Assembly: GCF_000003815.2 (NCBI RefSeq)
Contig: NC_049986.1
Location: 23,608,039-23,672,038 of the forward strand
DNA: 64,000 nt
Direction: 5' to 3'
DNA from: Branchiostoma floridae
Lineage: Eukaryota > Chordata > Leptocardii > Amphioxiformes > Branchiostomatidae
Shown: positions 1-11,199 of the stretch, in pieces
How positions within the stretch are numbered: the stretch's first letter is position 1
How the letters are laid out: each line of letters begins with the position of its first letter
Position numbers and translations under genes: made by a program
Notes under the pieces: model-generated
What the model was told of the DNA's origin: nothing
Database searches by the model: none
What the model saw: only the letters and a program-made list of their open reading frames with translations

Positions 1-414
1 ATACTTCAAAGACATTTCAATATTACTTCGTAACATGATAAACCGCTGACAGCACCATCAAAAGTACTTGTGTACACTACCGAGTGAGGTCCCGAGTGAC
101 TGCCGCAACGGTATAGCGTGACCCGGAAACAGTTGAACCTCGCCCACTAAGCGGACACCCCGAAACCCCCATACGGTGCGTATTTCGGCTTGAAAACAAT
201 GGCGAAACCATAGGAAAAAGCTGTCGAAAATCGGTCAACTTTGACATCAAATATATACTTTCTCGCAAAAGTCCATCGCTTGAGATTCACAAGGCAGATA
301 GAACAACTCGTGGGGATTACGAGGACACCTTTCACAGCCTGATTTAGCCCACCGCAATTTTTTAATCTTTTTTTTATGTGACCATGTCAAGTGCCTCAAA
401 CGGGCGTCCAACAC

Positions 415-440
415 GCACGTCAAGTGAGAGGGGGCCTTTA
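415..440. mobile_element. Relic terminal end of the Harbinger-like MITE family
   Basis: The stretch 415-437 matches the terminal inverted repeat of the complete element at 1057-2112 and is followed by TTA, the same trinucleotide used as target duplication there. No matching opposite end was seen in bases 1-400, so this is a truncated copy or one whose left end lies outside the window. The rest of 1-690 has no gene I recognise. Confidence 0.5.
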
Positions 441-697
441 CATAGTCATATCTCTGAAACGCCGGGGTTTGTTTCACGACTCACTAAGATTTCCTGTACG
501 CTTTGGTACAGAAGACACTAAAGTAAGGAGATTGAAACTGAGTGTTACGGGCAGTTTATCAGGAAAGTTGATAAAGTTGTGTTTTAATACTCTATCTATG
601 TGTAGCAATTTACCAGGCATTTACCCCACTAATTGCAAAGTTAGTATATATAAAGGTAACCGTAGCACCGGTATCATTGCCTGTTATATAAATAAAG

Positions 698-900
698 TCT
701 TTATACCCCCCTCACATTAGGCGAAAATCGATCGGACGACGAGTCTACGAGCTCTAAATTTACGAGGAGGCATGACCCTGCTGCCGGCGAGGAAATGGCA
801 GAGTTCCCCCCTTCCCTTCAGGATCATGCCTCCTCGTAATGTAGAGCTCGCAGACTCGTCGTCCGATCGATTTTCGCCTAATGTGAGGGGGGTATAAAGG
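698..900. mobile_element. Hairpin MITE with about 75-bp inverted arms
   Basis: Bases 699-775 (CTTTATACCCCCCTCACATT onward) are the near-perfect reverse complement of about 823-899, leaving a loop of about 50 bp. There is no coding capacity. The structure is that of a fold-back MITE of unknown family. Confidence 0.75.
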
Positions 901-944
901 GCATTGGATTGTGATATAAATACTTAATAGGTACTAGGGTACGA

Positions 945-1056
945 TGTGGAATTCGAAGGAGGAGCCCAACAGTCTCCTCCCACCGCCTTTACCTCCCCAT
1001 GTCAGGTACCAGTTTTACACCTGGGTAGAGTAAGAACAACCGTGTAAGGTGCCTTA
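945..1056 (-). mobile_element. SINE body, interrupted by a MITE (part 1)
   Basis: Read on the minus strand this holds the common marine-invertebrate SINE body (ACCCAGGTGTAAAACTGG, then GGCGGTGGGAGGAG). The tRNA-like head of the same copy resumes at 2113-2170 beyond the inserted MITE. A related copy with the same GGCGGTGGGAGG body lies at about 51,940-52,090. Confidence 0.6.
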
Positions 1057-2112
1057 AGGCCCCCTCTCACTTGACGTGCGGCACGCTTGCGGCATTGCTT
1101 CGTTCGTTCACTGCGGCACTGCTGTGTTAATTTCGCCGATTTTGTCTTGCACTCACACTGACGTGCGGCACTGTTGCGTTTCTAAACTGAATGAACATGT
1201 TATTGGCAATTGCAGCGTTGTCAATTTATGAAAAATCACTGTAAAATGATGAGAATGCCCAAAAATGAGATTTATAATGAAAAGATTTCCCTTATGATAA
1301 TGAATTATATGATACATATGCTATAAATAACCTTGAACGACTTTTACTGTACAGGAAATGACCCAAATGAACGGACACGAACCATATACCAGATTTGAAT
1401 CGATGTGTACGTTTTGCACCATGTAACGTTATGTGTAATTATGTATGTTAATATGTTTATTCACCAATTTTGCAAATTTTTAAAATGAAAATGCTTGATA
1501 TTTCATACTTATTTTGTATGACGCGGAGTATTTTCATTGTCGGCGGATGGCTTGCCAGCCTATTGATGTCTAAGTCTATCATATGTGTAAAAAGTGAGAA
1601 AAATATGGCCCATCGGTTTGAATGACTGCAATTTTGTATTTTATCGGCGGCAGGCTACCAAAAATCAAAAGATGTATTTTTAAGTTAACTCTGAATACGG
1701 ATACAAGGTAAGTTTTCTGGAATTCGCAGTGTTTTTACTGGATCGAAAACCACTGTAAAATTATTAGAAATGCATCTAAAATAGTTTTTCGGTGATAAAA
1801 GGATGTTTACTTTTGATTCTTGGTGTAAAATAGGCAAAATATATCCTTGATACTGTTTGGGGCATGGTGGCGGCACTGTTGCGGCACCGTTGCGGCACTG
1901 TTGCGGCACTGTTGCGGCACTGTTGCGGCATCTTGCCACTTGCGTTATTTTTAAACTTTTTAAAAAACGTCGCGCTTGCTTGCGGCACTTCTAGGTTTGC
2001 TTGCGGCACCTCTGGGTTTGCTTGCGGCACCTGTAGGTTCCGTGGCGGTACATCTGCGTTTTCGAACGCAGCAATGCCGCAAGCGTGCCGCACGTCAAGT
2101 GAGAGGGGGCCT
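1057..2112. mobile_element. Harbinger-like non-autonomous DNA transposon (MITE), 1,056 bp
   Basis: The termini are inverted repeats starting AGGCCCCCTCTCACTTGACG and ending with its complement, flanked on both sides by TTA (1054-1056 and 2113-2115). A 3-bp TWA target duplication is typical of PIF/Harbinger elements. Joining the flanks without the element gives an uninterrupted SINE, which supports the boundaries. No transposase is encoded. The interior carries many copies of TGCGGCA in both arms, including a short tandem array at about 1867-1930 and three longer units at about 1970-2045. The ORFs here only reflect those repeats. Confidence 0.8.
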
Positions 2113-2170
2113 TTACTCAAGGGCACAGGATTGGTAGGAACTCGGGATTTTAACCCAGGACCCCACTAGT
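2113..2170 (-). mobile_element. SINE head (part 2 of the interrupted copy)
   Basis: On the minus strand it reads GGGGTCCTGGGTTAAAATCC, resembling a degenerate tRNA B box, then TGTGCCCTTGAG, which joins the SINE body at 1056 once the MITE is ignored. Confidence 0.55.
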
Positions 2171-3538
2171 AATAGACATGTCAATTGTAGCAAGCAGGTT
2201 CTAATCTTATATATTCAGCTATTTAGAATGTCCTATTAACCAGATGTTGTTTAAAAGTGTCTGTTAGAAATTTTTGAGGACTTACCTAAATATCCTTAGC
2301 ACGATGTTACACAAGAATATTGAAATTGAAAATGAAAGATTGCTTCTCAGTTGGAAACAGTTTTATTTTACAGTTGTTGTGTAAAAGTCTTACAGAAATA
2401 TGGTTCATCGTAGATAATATTTGCAGTGTTAAGGCACAGCAGGAGGATTTACAGAAACAACAACAATTACAATTCCCTACATTATAAACAGACCAGGGCC
2501 TTAAATGATATCGCTGCCATTTCTCCTACCTTATTCTACTGGAAGAGATTTTCACCACTGATTCTCCGTCTACCTACCGTCATAATGATAAGGTGATGTA
2601 CGTTGTAATGTCAGTTATGTTACAATTTTTCATCAGAATGTTCAAACGTTTAAAAATCTCAGAAATTAAACCTGTTAACAACGGGTGCAAGTGGCAAAAG
2701 GGTAGCTGTAAGAAGACCATACCGCTATCTAAGTGTTTTGGAGAATGTTCATTTCTTTTCAAAGTTTTCTACTCCAATTTACCCCGTTAACAAACAACGG
2801 GCGTCTTGACGCTCTTTTCGGTCAGCATGGAGGCATGGCAGGAATTCATTTGTAATACATCTGGAATGCATCTGTAGTAGAAAAAAGCGCCGATACTTCA
2901 TATTTCATTTACTGAACATGAATTTAGTTTCGTATCGTCCTTTTGTCGCCCTTCTTTTTAATCAACATCAGTATTTCTGCTATAAAAATTAAGAGACATC
3001 AAAGTGGTCTCCATAATCACAATGCTTCAAATAACAGCATTGGAGAAAGACTTGAATGAACAAATATAAGGATGGCTTTGCTGTACATATATTATAAGAA
3101 AAATGTCACGGTTTTCCTTACCAACCCGTGCTTGGAGAATAAGGAGCAGGAATTCTGTAAGATTTTTGACCGGAAAAAAATACACTCCTCTAAAAGCTAA
3201 AATAAGCAACGTTACATAAGCAACCCTTTATCTGTTAGATCAGTACACATCAGCGTAAAGTTACAATCATCTTCTCAAACTGATTTGCTCTTATATCATA
3301 ATATCTTCTCACGTCGACCTGCTGAAGTGTGTGTGGGCGCAGTGACCGTCCGGCCGAAGTCCTCTGGCTTGATATCTTATGTAAAATCTTATATCAAGGG
3401 CAGGCTATGTTTTCAGGTAGCTGGTTGGTTCTGGCTGTTTTTTTCGTCCAGTTGCTTTATGTTAGCTCTAATCTGATAGGCTTTCTCAAGGTTATGCTTT
3501 CTTCCGAAAATAGTTTCATCAGGTTGGTAGAATATAGG
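2171..3538. other. No recognisable gene
   Basis: AT-rich sequence with only short ORFs that have no recognisable protein pattern. A few poly-T and poly-A runs are present. I see no element boundaries. Confidence 0.5.
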
Positions 3539-3636
3539 ATGAAGGAGAATTCTTATTACACAACCCATAGCTACTCACATTGCTTGCGTAAGCAATGTAA
3601 GTACCTACTGGTTGTGTAATAAGAATTCTCCTTCAT
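3539..3636. repeat. Near-perfect 98-bp palindrome
   Basis: ATGAAGGAGAATTCTTATTA at the left is mirrored by its exact complement at the right end, with imperfect pairing continuing through the centre (TTGCTTGCGTAAGCAA). It is probably a very small fold-back element. Confidence 0.75.
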
Positions 3637-3939
3637 CCGTTATGCTTTTTGCTCGCCGATTGGTTGTAGCTGTAATCACAGATGTTGCATAAGCTCGTGT
3701 AGTTCTATAAGACAGGATAACCGGCTTGCTAATTCATCCAAAGCTGTTCTTCACGTCAGCTACGTACGTCGTCATTGTCTTCATCGACAAACCTGGTATG
3801 TGACTTGCAATCTGACTGAAGATTTTTTGTTCCTCCTTTATATCCTACTCTTGGTTCTTGTCTTCATGGTCAGTTAGGTCTTTGATATTCAACCTTTGAG
3901 TCACTGAAGTACTGATAACGGTGGTAAAACGCGTACGGA

Positions 3940-4970
3940 GAATGCGTTAATTTGTTTTTTCATGTGCACCTGGGTTTTGCATGGTTCGGTTAATGTAAAA
4001 TAACTGCTGTAAAGGCTAGGATGTATTGGTTGGTTTGTCATTGTGTTTTTCATATCTGCGGTAAAAGGGTGTGTGTGTTTGTTTGTCTTTCCGGTGTGTG
4101 GAGATGTTTTTCAAGGCTCAGTAAATGTACTGAAGTGCGGGAACAAGATGAATGAGTGAGTCAGTTTGTACTTTCTGTTGTGTAACGTTTTGTCATGGCT
4201 TGGTAAATGTAAGATATCTTCGGTGAAACGGGGGATGAGCTGATTTGTCTTTCGACTGTGCAGAGAAGTTTTTCCACGGCTCAGTAAATGTAACAAACTG
4301 TAGGAACTTATGGTGAGCTACTCAGTTTGTATTTTCTGGCGTGCAAAGTGTTTTTTCCATATGCATTGCTCGGTAATGTAGCGAGCTGTAGGAGCAGTCA
4401 GGGGGAGTCTGTCAGTTTGTATTTTCTGTTTTTTTTTCCATATACATTGCTCGGTAAATCTAACGTGATAGCTGTAAAACAGAGGATGTGCTTTTTTGGT
4501 TGTTTTTCTGTTGCGCAGAGATGTTTTAAAGGCTCGGTGGGGACAATTATGGTGACCCAGTTAGTTTCCTTTTTCTGTTCTGCACAGCTTTTTTTCACAT
4601 GCATCGCTGGGTAAATGTCTGTAAAACGGAGGATGTGTTGGCTCGTTTGTCATTCCGCTGTGAACAGGTGTTTTTATGGCTCGGTAAATGTTAAGTAACC
4701 GCAGTGCGGTAAGACGGAGAGTGCACTGGTTTATTTGTCTTTCTGTTGCGCACAGGCATTTTTCATGACTCGATAACTGAAGAACATTGTAGTCACCTAA
4801 CGATGGATCCTTGTAGATATGTGCATTCTATGATTCTGACAAGTATTTAAGTAGATACGTTGCACAGTGGAACCGCGGAAGATTCCCCAGTTTGTATTCG
4901 TGCCATAGAAAATACAAGGTGAATTAGTTTGTATTTTCTTCGCGTATCTCTTTAGCTCAGTAGATATGTG
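3940..4970. repeat. Degenerate tandem repeat, unit about 80 bp, roughly 10-11 copies
   Basis: The motif GGCTCGGTAAATGTAA recurs in diverged form near 3984, 4116, 4198, 4278, 4366, 4448, 4531, 4607, 4679 and 4765, spaced mostly 72-88 bp apart. Each copy is followed by a GTAAAACGGAGGATG-like segment and a GTTTGTCTTTCTGTTG-like segment. The array ends about 150 bp before the TATA box of the H4-like gene. Confidence 0.75.
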
Positions 4971-5106
4971 TGGCCCAACGTTGGGTCTCTTTCCGCTGTA
5001 GCAGCATTTGTCTGTTTACTGCCATTTACGTGTTTTCGAGTATTTCTGGCTTATTACATGTTTCTGCGCATTATAGCACTATGTCATTTTCCCATTTAGC
5101 TTCCTT

Positions 5107-5114
5107 TATATAAG
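5107..5114 (+). promoter_or_regulatory. TATA box candidate for the secreted H4-like gene
   Basis: TATATAAG lies 440 bp upstream of the start codon. A 3' splice site (polypyrimidine, then CTCCAG, near 5495) precedes the coding exon, so a non-coding first exon starting about 30 bp below this box is plausible. The donor of that exon was not identified. Confidence 0.45.
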
Positions 5115-5546
5115 CAACTGAACAGCGACGACATTTCTGATTCAAGCGTTGTTTTTACATTGTACTCCCCTACTTGTTTTCTTTGCAAAGCCAGCGTGCT
5201 TGCGTTTGTGTTTCTGTTGGTGCATGTGTTGCTAAGCAGCAAGCTATGAATGAAACGTTATTTGTTTTTCAAACGTTTAGCTTACTCTGGCGAGTCTTAT
5301 TTCAAAAGCAATGCCATTTACTCCGGATTGATTATCTTATTGCCACGTTGTTGCTTGGCTAGACTTGCCTACTTCATTGCAGAATTTTGTAAATAAATCT
5401 GATTTTTTTTTACCTGAGTCCTAGATTCCGGTGAGGCGCTACCTACAATATGTCGATGATACTTGACTGACGTTTTCTTTTGTTGTTGTTGCTCCAGATC
5501 TAGGCTGTTTCTCTACTTCATCCCGAAGACCAAGACAGGAGGAAAG

Positions 5547-6086
5547 ATGATTCTGAAAGCCGCGCTGTTCGTCGCCATGGTGATGGTGGTCACCGCAGCA
5601 CCTAAAGATGATCTCGGGGTAAGATTTTTTTTCTTTTTTAATTGAAGCCATCCATGTGAATTTTTTGCATGAAATAGAACCAAATAGATTTTGCCTGAGA
5701 GAGAAAGGTATTTTCATGTATAGATATAATGTAACTTACAAAATGTAAGTTATGTAAGGTTATTTGCATGATGATAAAGATATCTTATGCAGCTGTGGCT
5801 TTCACACTTTTTTAAACAGGAGGACATCGAATTCGACCGCCAACAGCTCCAGACCGCCGACACTAACCAGGGCATCACCAAGCCCGCCATCCATCGTCTG
5901 GTTCGCCGTAGCGGCCTCAGCCACTTCTTCCAAATCTACGGGTCCGGTATGAACTTTATGGAATTCCTGTTGCACGTGATCCACCTCGCAACGAAATTCG
6001 CCATGAACGAAGGGCGCTTTAGAGTTACCTATGTGGACATGGCCCGAGCTCTCGAAGAGAAAGGTTCCCCTAAACCAAGGTTTTAA
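5547..6086 (+). CDS. Secreted histone H4-like protein, 112 aa, two coding exons
   Basis: Coding exons are 5547-5618 (24 codons, donor G|GTAAGA) and 5820-6086 (acceptor TTTAAACAG, phase 0). Residues 1-18 form a signal peptide (MILKAALFVAMVMVVTA) with likely cleavage before AP. A short acidic stretch (KDDLGEDIEFD) stands where H4 has its basic tail. From about residue 42 the protein follows H4: QGITKPAI is identical, then HRLVRRSG for RRLARRGG, FLLHVI for FLENVI, and VTYVDMARALEEKG for VTAMDVVYALKRQG. The whole histone fold is covered, about two residues shorter than H4 in the alpha-1/alpha-2 region, and the terminal GRTLYGFGG is replaced by SPKPRF. An intron and an AATAAA at 6293-6298 set it apart from replication-dependent histone genes. 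Secretion and any function are inferred. A decaying H4 retrocopy is unlikely because the frame, splice sites and signal peptide are intact. Confidence 0.8.
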
Positions 6087-6292
6087 GCCTTCTACTAATT
6101 AAGTGCCTGAAAACGCTTTTTGGATGTATATATGAGCTGATGTAAACGTTTTTTTTTGGATCACAATAATGTGCTTAATGAATGTTCGAGGCTTCTGTAA
6201 TGTGACATATGATTGTTTTCTTTGTATTGTATGTACCGCATATCATCGGTAATGATGAAAACATTCAGGCCCGTTTGTACTGATTAAAAAGA

Positions 6293-6298
6293 AATAAA
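6293..6298 (+). terminator. Polyadenylation signal of the H4-like gene
   Basis: AATAAA lies 207 bp after the stop codon, giving a 3' UTR of ordinary length. Confidence 0.6.
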
Positions 6299-6705
6299 GT
6301 GTCTGACCCAACACGATCACACATATTTCTCAAATGTTGTAGACGTAAATTATAGCGTTTATTCCTTTATATGATTTCAAACAGTGGCCTGCATATACTT
6401 ACTCTTGTGTATACATATAAAACAGATGGGAATTGCTCTGGACCTGTTACATCGTTGTTAACATTTCTCAAAATATGAAGAACCAACCTGTTACGTTTGA
6501 TTCTTGCTGCATGACTAGCGTTAACCAATTTAATGATATCTGATGTGTCCGCCTATATAATCACACGTGTTTCTGTTGGGAAAGATGCAAGCAAAAATAA
6601 AGGACGTCAAACTCAAATGATATCTGAAGCCTGAGGTTTTTGCCTGACAATTCCTCTTGTTATACACGTAATACGCACACACCGTGCCAGTTTGTTCACT
6701 GATAC

Positions 6706-6930
6706 CCCCTTTCCACTAGGACGGCGCTCTCGACGCGCTCTCTCTGCGACCTCAAAATTGAATTCTATGGAAAAGAAACGATTTTTTTTTTTACACTTGG
6801 TGTGTTTTGTTGTCTTCTTAGTCACCCTTTTACGTTTCGTATGAAATACCCAGTGTGAAAGCGAAGGTTACAAATATCCTATTTAGGTCACAGTGAGAGC
6901 GCAGGGCGATCGCCGTCTAGTGGAAAGGGG
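6706..6930. mobile_element. MITE, CCCCTTTCCACTAG family, 225 bp
   Basis: It begins CCCCTTTCCACTAG and ends CTAGTGGAAAGGGG. Subterminal GCGCTCTC/GAGAGCGC and CGGCGATCGCC-like segments also pair. A second, diverged copy is at 48,529-48,762. Confidence 0.75.
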
Positions 6931-7680
6931 CCTGAGCGCTTTTGTACCTAAATATCGAAAATATGGGATATAAGATCGGATACAGGAATAGCAAATAGGG
7001 ATGACTTAACCAAATCGTCAGGGGTAAGATTCTACACATAGGAGAAGTTAGTCACTTTATGAAGTTATTTAGGTTAATGTGCCTTATGATGAGTACAAGT
7101 GCAAGGCACCAACAAACCATTTTCAACTATTTAAATAGAATTTTGAATTCTAACTTTTAAACTACGTAAGATTTGAGCCCCAAAATTGAAATATTCTCCA
7201 AAACAAAACCTTAATGTGAATGGCCTATACAACAATTTTTTTAGCATATTTGCATCACTTTTTCATATTCCTAGTGTTTGTGAACTTGTGACTTCATCAA
7301 AGCCACGTGAGCGTTGAGGTAAAAGAACCCACAAGGAAACAACAACAAAACATGTTGGCAACAATGGCATCCTCGTTTTCACAATGGGTCAATTTATTTT
7401 TACGTTTCCGAAGGAAAACGCTTTGTTTTTGCTCCCGTTTCCGATTTCTTCCGAAATTAGCCAATCAAAACTCAGATTTCGAAATGACGTCATCAATTAC
7501 GCTGAAAATCGTCATGTATATTAATTGAATATTTAACTAACTGTAAATATTTAAGGTTCAAAATGTACAACACTTAACAGTGGGCTGTTGTTTTTTTGGG
7601 GTCCGGCTTTATCCCCTGTACGACAACACGTACGTTACTATGATGTATAAAGCTCACACTATATAAAATTTAAAAAAAAA
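6931..7680. other. No recognisable gene
   Basis: AT-rich sequence without coding pattern. From about 7,600 the sequence begins to match, inverted, the region near 11,040. Confidence 0.45.
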
Positions 7681-7689
7681 ATCGCCATC

Positions 7690-8130
7690 TATTCTTCTTG
7701 TCCCCTTTCTAGACATGTATCTTGTATATACAAGGTTTTTATTTTGCGAACATGATATCGTACATTTGACACTCGGCTTGTTTTAAAAACTCTTTTGAAC
7801 GCGCGGGGCGGTCCGTGTGGGGAGGGGGACATGCCGCAAATTGACAAATATGTCGTAAACGTATATCGGTTCTGTAGCAAAATAACCTATGTGCCATGCA
7901 GGGACGGGATTACACTTAGGAATTCTCCAAGCAGAGGTTGGGTCGCTATAGCATACAGATATAGTAGTGGTCGGGATTTTTTCCGGCTTGGTCTCACAAG
8001 ACATCGAATGTTTTCTTCTGTTTCTTTTCTTGCGATTTTTCCTTTCTTTCCCATCGGAAACGTCTTCGAAAATGTAGAGCTCTATCTAAAGAGTATAAAA
8101 TTTATAATTATTCCATCTTAAGTTATTTTT
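7690..8130. repeat. Inverted repeat, partner at 10,550-10,990
   Basis: The segment around TTCTCCAAGCAGAGGTTGGG (near 7923) through GGTCTCACAAGACATCGAAT (near 7991) is found in reverse complement at about 10,640-10,745, and homology continues outward on both sides. Both copies carry the same short ORF in opposite directions, which is a repeat shadow rather than a gene. Confidence 0.75.
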
Positions 8131-10340
8131 TTATCATCGGATTGCAAAATGGATGCCTCCTAAAAAATTTAATTCAAAACAGACAGAAAAAAGAAGACCA
8201 AACAAACGTATAGTGCAGAAAACGAACAGAAACAAACACTAGCACACCACATATATATACGGAACTATCTCAGGTACGTCACTAGGAAGTTTTTAATCCC
8301 CCTGGACAATGATTTTGCCCCCCTCCCTCGACAACTTGATGCACGACAGGATTGCAGGTTCACGATTTTTTTCAATCACTGACTTTATCCCGAAAGTACT
8401 ATGACACAATAAAGGGAAGCAACCGGGAAGACACAGTTAGATGAAACATTTTGATCCAGTGTTGAAAATGTAAGTCAGACAATGGTCACGACAGGTTTGT
8501 TTCGTTTTATGAACACATAGACCAGAATCTGGACATCGGTACCTCGGTTTGTGTGGACATAATTCATAAACCGGGTTACTGTTTTAGTGGTCCAATATCG
8601 CCCCTCTGTCAGCTTCTAATTCAGACCATAAAAGATGTCTTTATGGAGACACATTGTAGAAGTTCTGAAACTCTTTCGTTTACCAGAATGTTGTTTTAGC
8701 TCACGCTAACAGCCATTCTCAGCCATTGCGTAATCACCTACAATATGGGTTTCTTTATTCGTTCCAACATATTTCCTTATTCTCCATGAACGGTTCCTTA
8801 CACTGAACTTAGAAATCGATACAATCTGTTAGCCTTTTAATAGATGCATCAAAAAGACAAGAAAAAGAATTCTTTCATTCCATAGATTGTTCTTCTAACT
8901 CATGCTAACAGTGCTCCTCTCTTACTGTTCAATCACTTGTAACAGAACACCTCCACACACAGTTTCTAGTGGCACAACAATTTCTTCTTCTCCTCTAACG
9001 TTTTTAGACACTTAAAATTGCGGGACCAGCACAATCTGCTAGTTTACCTCTATGATACCGTCATGATTACAGTTATGATAACGACGAGTTCTTCAGGGTC
9101 TATGTGCTATTTCTTTCCTCTCGTATTCACAGTCTGAGGTAGTGTATAAGGAGAGCTTTGTTTGTAATCCGCACCTAGGCTTCAATACAAAAGACACTGA
9201 ATCTAGGAAATACTAAAAAGCTACGCAGCATCTTGTCAGCAAAGTTGGCGATGCTGTGTCTTCCCCTATGCGATGAAGTATAAATTATGAGATAGAAATT
9301 TTGAAATGATTTCAGGGTGCAAGATAGTCATATTCACCCCGAGTTTGGTAAAATTGCTCAGTTTGAAATTTTAGAGGGTTTATTTCGATATTTTCCCACA
9401 GACGTTGTATAACTTCTTTTAAAGCTAGTTTAGAACAGTTTTCGTGATTAATTGTTGCTGAAATGTGGTTGAGTTGAGTTTATTGAGTTTATTGTTATAC
9501 CCTTTAGCTCATTGAGCTAATCTTACAGGGCTCATTAAAAACACACACAGTACATACAAGTTATGAAATAGATTCGAGCTGTTATGAAATAGATTCGAGT
9601 GGTTATGAAATAGATTCGAGTGGTTATGAAATAGATTGGAGCATGACAGCTGTGTTTACAGTTACAACAACAACAACTGAAATAAGATCCCAGCATAATT
9701 GTGGGCACACCAGGGCCCTTCTCTAGGCATGACATCGTCGTGATTTTTCTACCTTACCCTGCTGGTAGATATTTATATGTAGGGAGGTTTACCCATATTT
9801 ACAGTTACACCGTTGAAATCACATCCAATTACATCAGCCAATCATCCTTAGATTTGTAAATGATGATTTGCGTAATGTTTTCCAATGGCCTTCAAAAACT
9901 TTATTATATAAGTTTTCTAGTTACTTGGATTTTAGCCGACGTCCGTGCTTTACAAGTCTAGTCCAACTACAGTATAAAAAAGCAGCGAGCTTACATGTGG
10001 GTACTGTAATTCTCCTCTCATTATCTTTCAATGTTTTTGATCTTCCTGTTGCAAAATATACGATAATCCCAAAATATAATCATTTAAAACACACAGAAGA
10101 AACAACCGGAACAAACGCCATTACTGGTGAGTTTTTAATCCTTCTGGTCAAGGATTTTGCCTCCCTAAATGCACAATACACGCTAACAAACTCGATAAGA
10201 AACAACAACTGAAGAAGATCTCCCTTGCTGATAACACAAGGCCCTCTCACTCAGTTATTACATACATATAACAACCTGTGAATTTTTTAACCTTCTTACG
10301 TAAGTCACTCTGTAGTTACATCACCCTTTGGTGGCTCGTA
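8130..10340. repeat. Left arm of a large inverted repeat around the H3-like gene
   Basis: Matches 15,600-17,430 in reverse complement over most of its length, for example TCACCTACAATATGGGTTTC at about 8735 against the complement near 17,180, and CCCTTGCTGATAACACA near 10,222 against the complement near 15,735. It contains four copies of a 21-bp unit, GTTATGAAATAGATTCGAG, at 9560-9645, against three in the right arm. No transposase or reverse transcriptase is visible. Confidence 0.75.
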
Positions 10341-10549
10341 GTTGACACTGCATCACAACGCGGTCAAAGTTCATGTGTGCGTACATCTATTTATACAATA
10401 AATGCTATCGTCCCTTCAGATCATGATGTAACCAAATCTACTTGTTGTTGCTGTAGGTTTGGGTCAAACGCACTACACAGACTATTAAGGTCATATCATT
10501 CAATATTGTCAGTCCCAAAAAGTTGAAACATCTAAAAATGACAAATGAC

Positions 10550-10990
10550 CATTGGTGCTATCAATGGACCCATAGTAAACTATAAAAGCCACATTTTCGA
10601 AGACGTTTTCGAAGGGAAAAGAAAGGAAAAATCACAAGAAAAGAAACAGAAGAAAACGTTCGATGCCTTGTGAGACCAAGCCGGAAAATATCCCGACCAC
10701 TACTATATCTCTATACTATAGCGACCCAACCTCTGCTTGGAGAATACCTAAGTGTAATCCCGTCCCTGCATGGCACATAGGTTATTTTGTCACAGAACCG
10801 ATATACGTTTACGACATATTTGTCAATTTGCGGCATGTTCCCCTCCCCACACGGACCGCCCAGCGCGTTTAAAGAATTTTAAAACAAGCCGAGTGTCAAA
10901 CGTACGATATCATGTTCGCAAAATAAAAACGCTGTAGATACAAGACACATGTCTAGAAAGGGGGCAAGAAGAAGAGATGGCGACTTTTTT
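10550..10990. repeat. Inverted repeat, partner at 7,690-8,130
   Basis: Reverse complement of 7,690-8,130, including the CTCTGCTTGGAGAAT segment near 10,730. Homology carries on past 10,990 into the mirror of about 7,600. Confidence 0.75.
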
Positions 10991-11199
10991 ACCTTATATA
11001 ATGAGTGAGCTTTATACGTCATAGTAACGTCAGATTCGAGCTACACTTTTGGAATTTTTTTTTTCATTCACTTAGAGTTCACCGCAAAACAAGGCTCGTG
11101 GAGCCAATCAAAGCGTTTTGGGTTACAATACTGTATTGTGAAGAAAGATGTCTGTTAACAGTAGACTTATTGAACAGTTTCAGATTGTGCCCCAAAACG

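Noticed and set aside
1685-2169. Ala/Cys/Arg-rich ORFs on both strands
   Set aside because: They are repeats of TGCGGCA inside a MITE, with no independent coding signal.
7783-8121. ORFs of 73 and 108 codons, with a match near 10,663
   Set aside because: The same ORF appears in both arms of an inverted repeat, has no recognisable pattern and changes length between copies.
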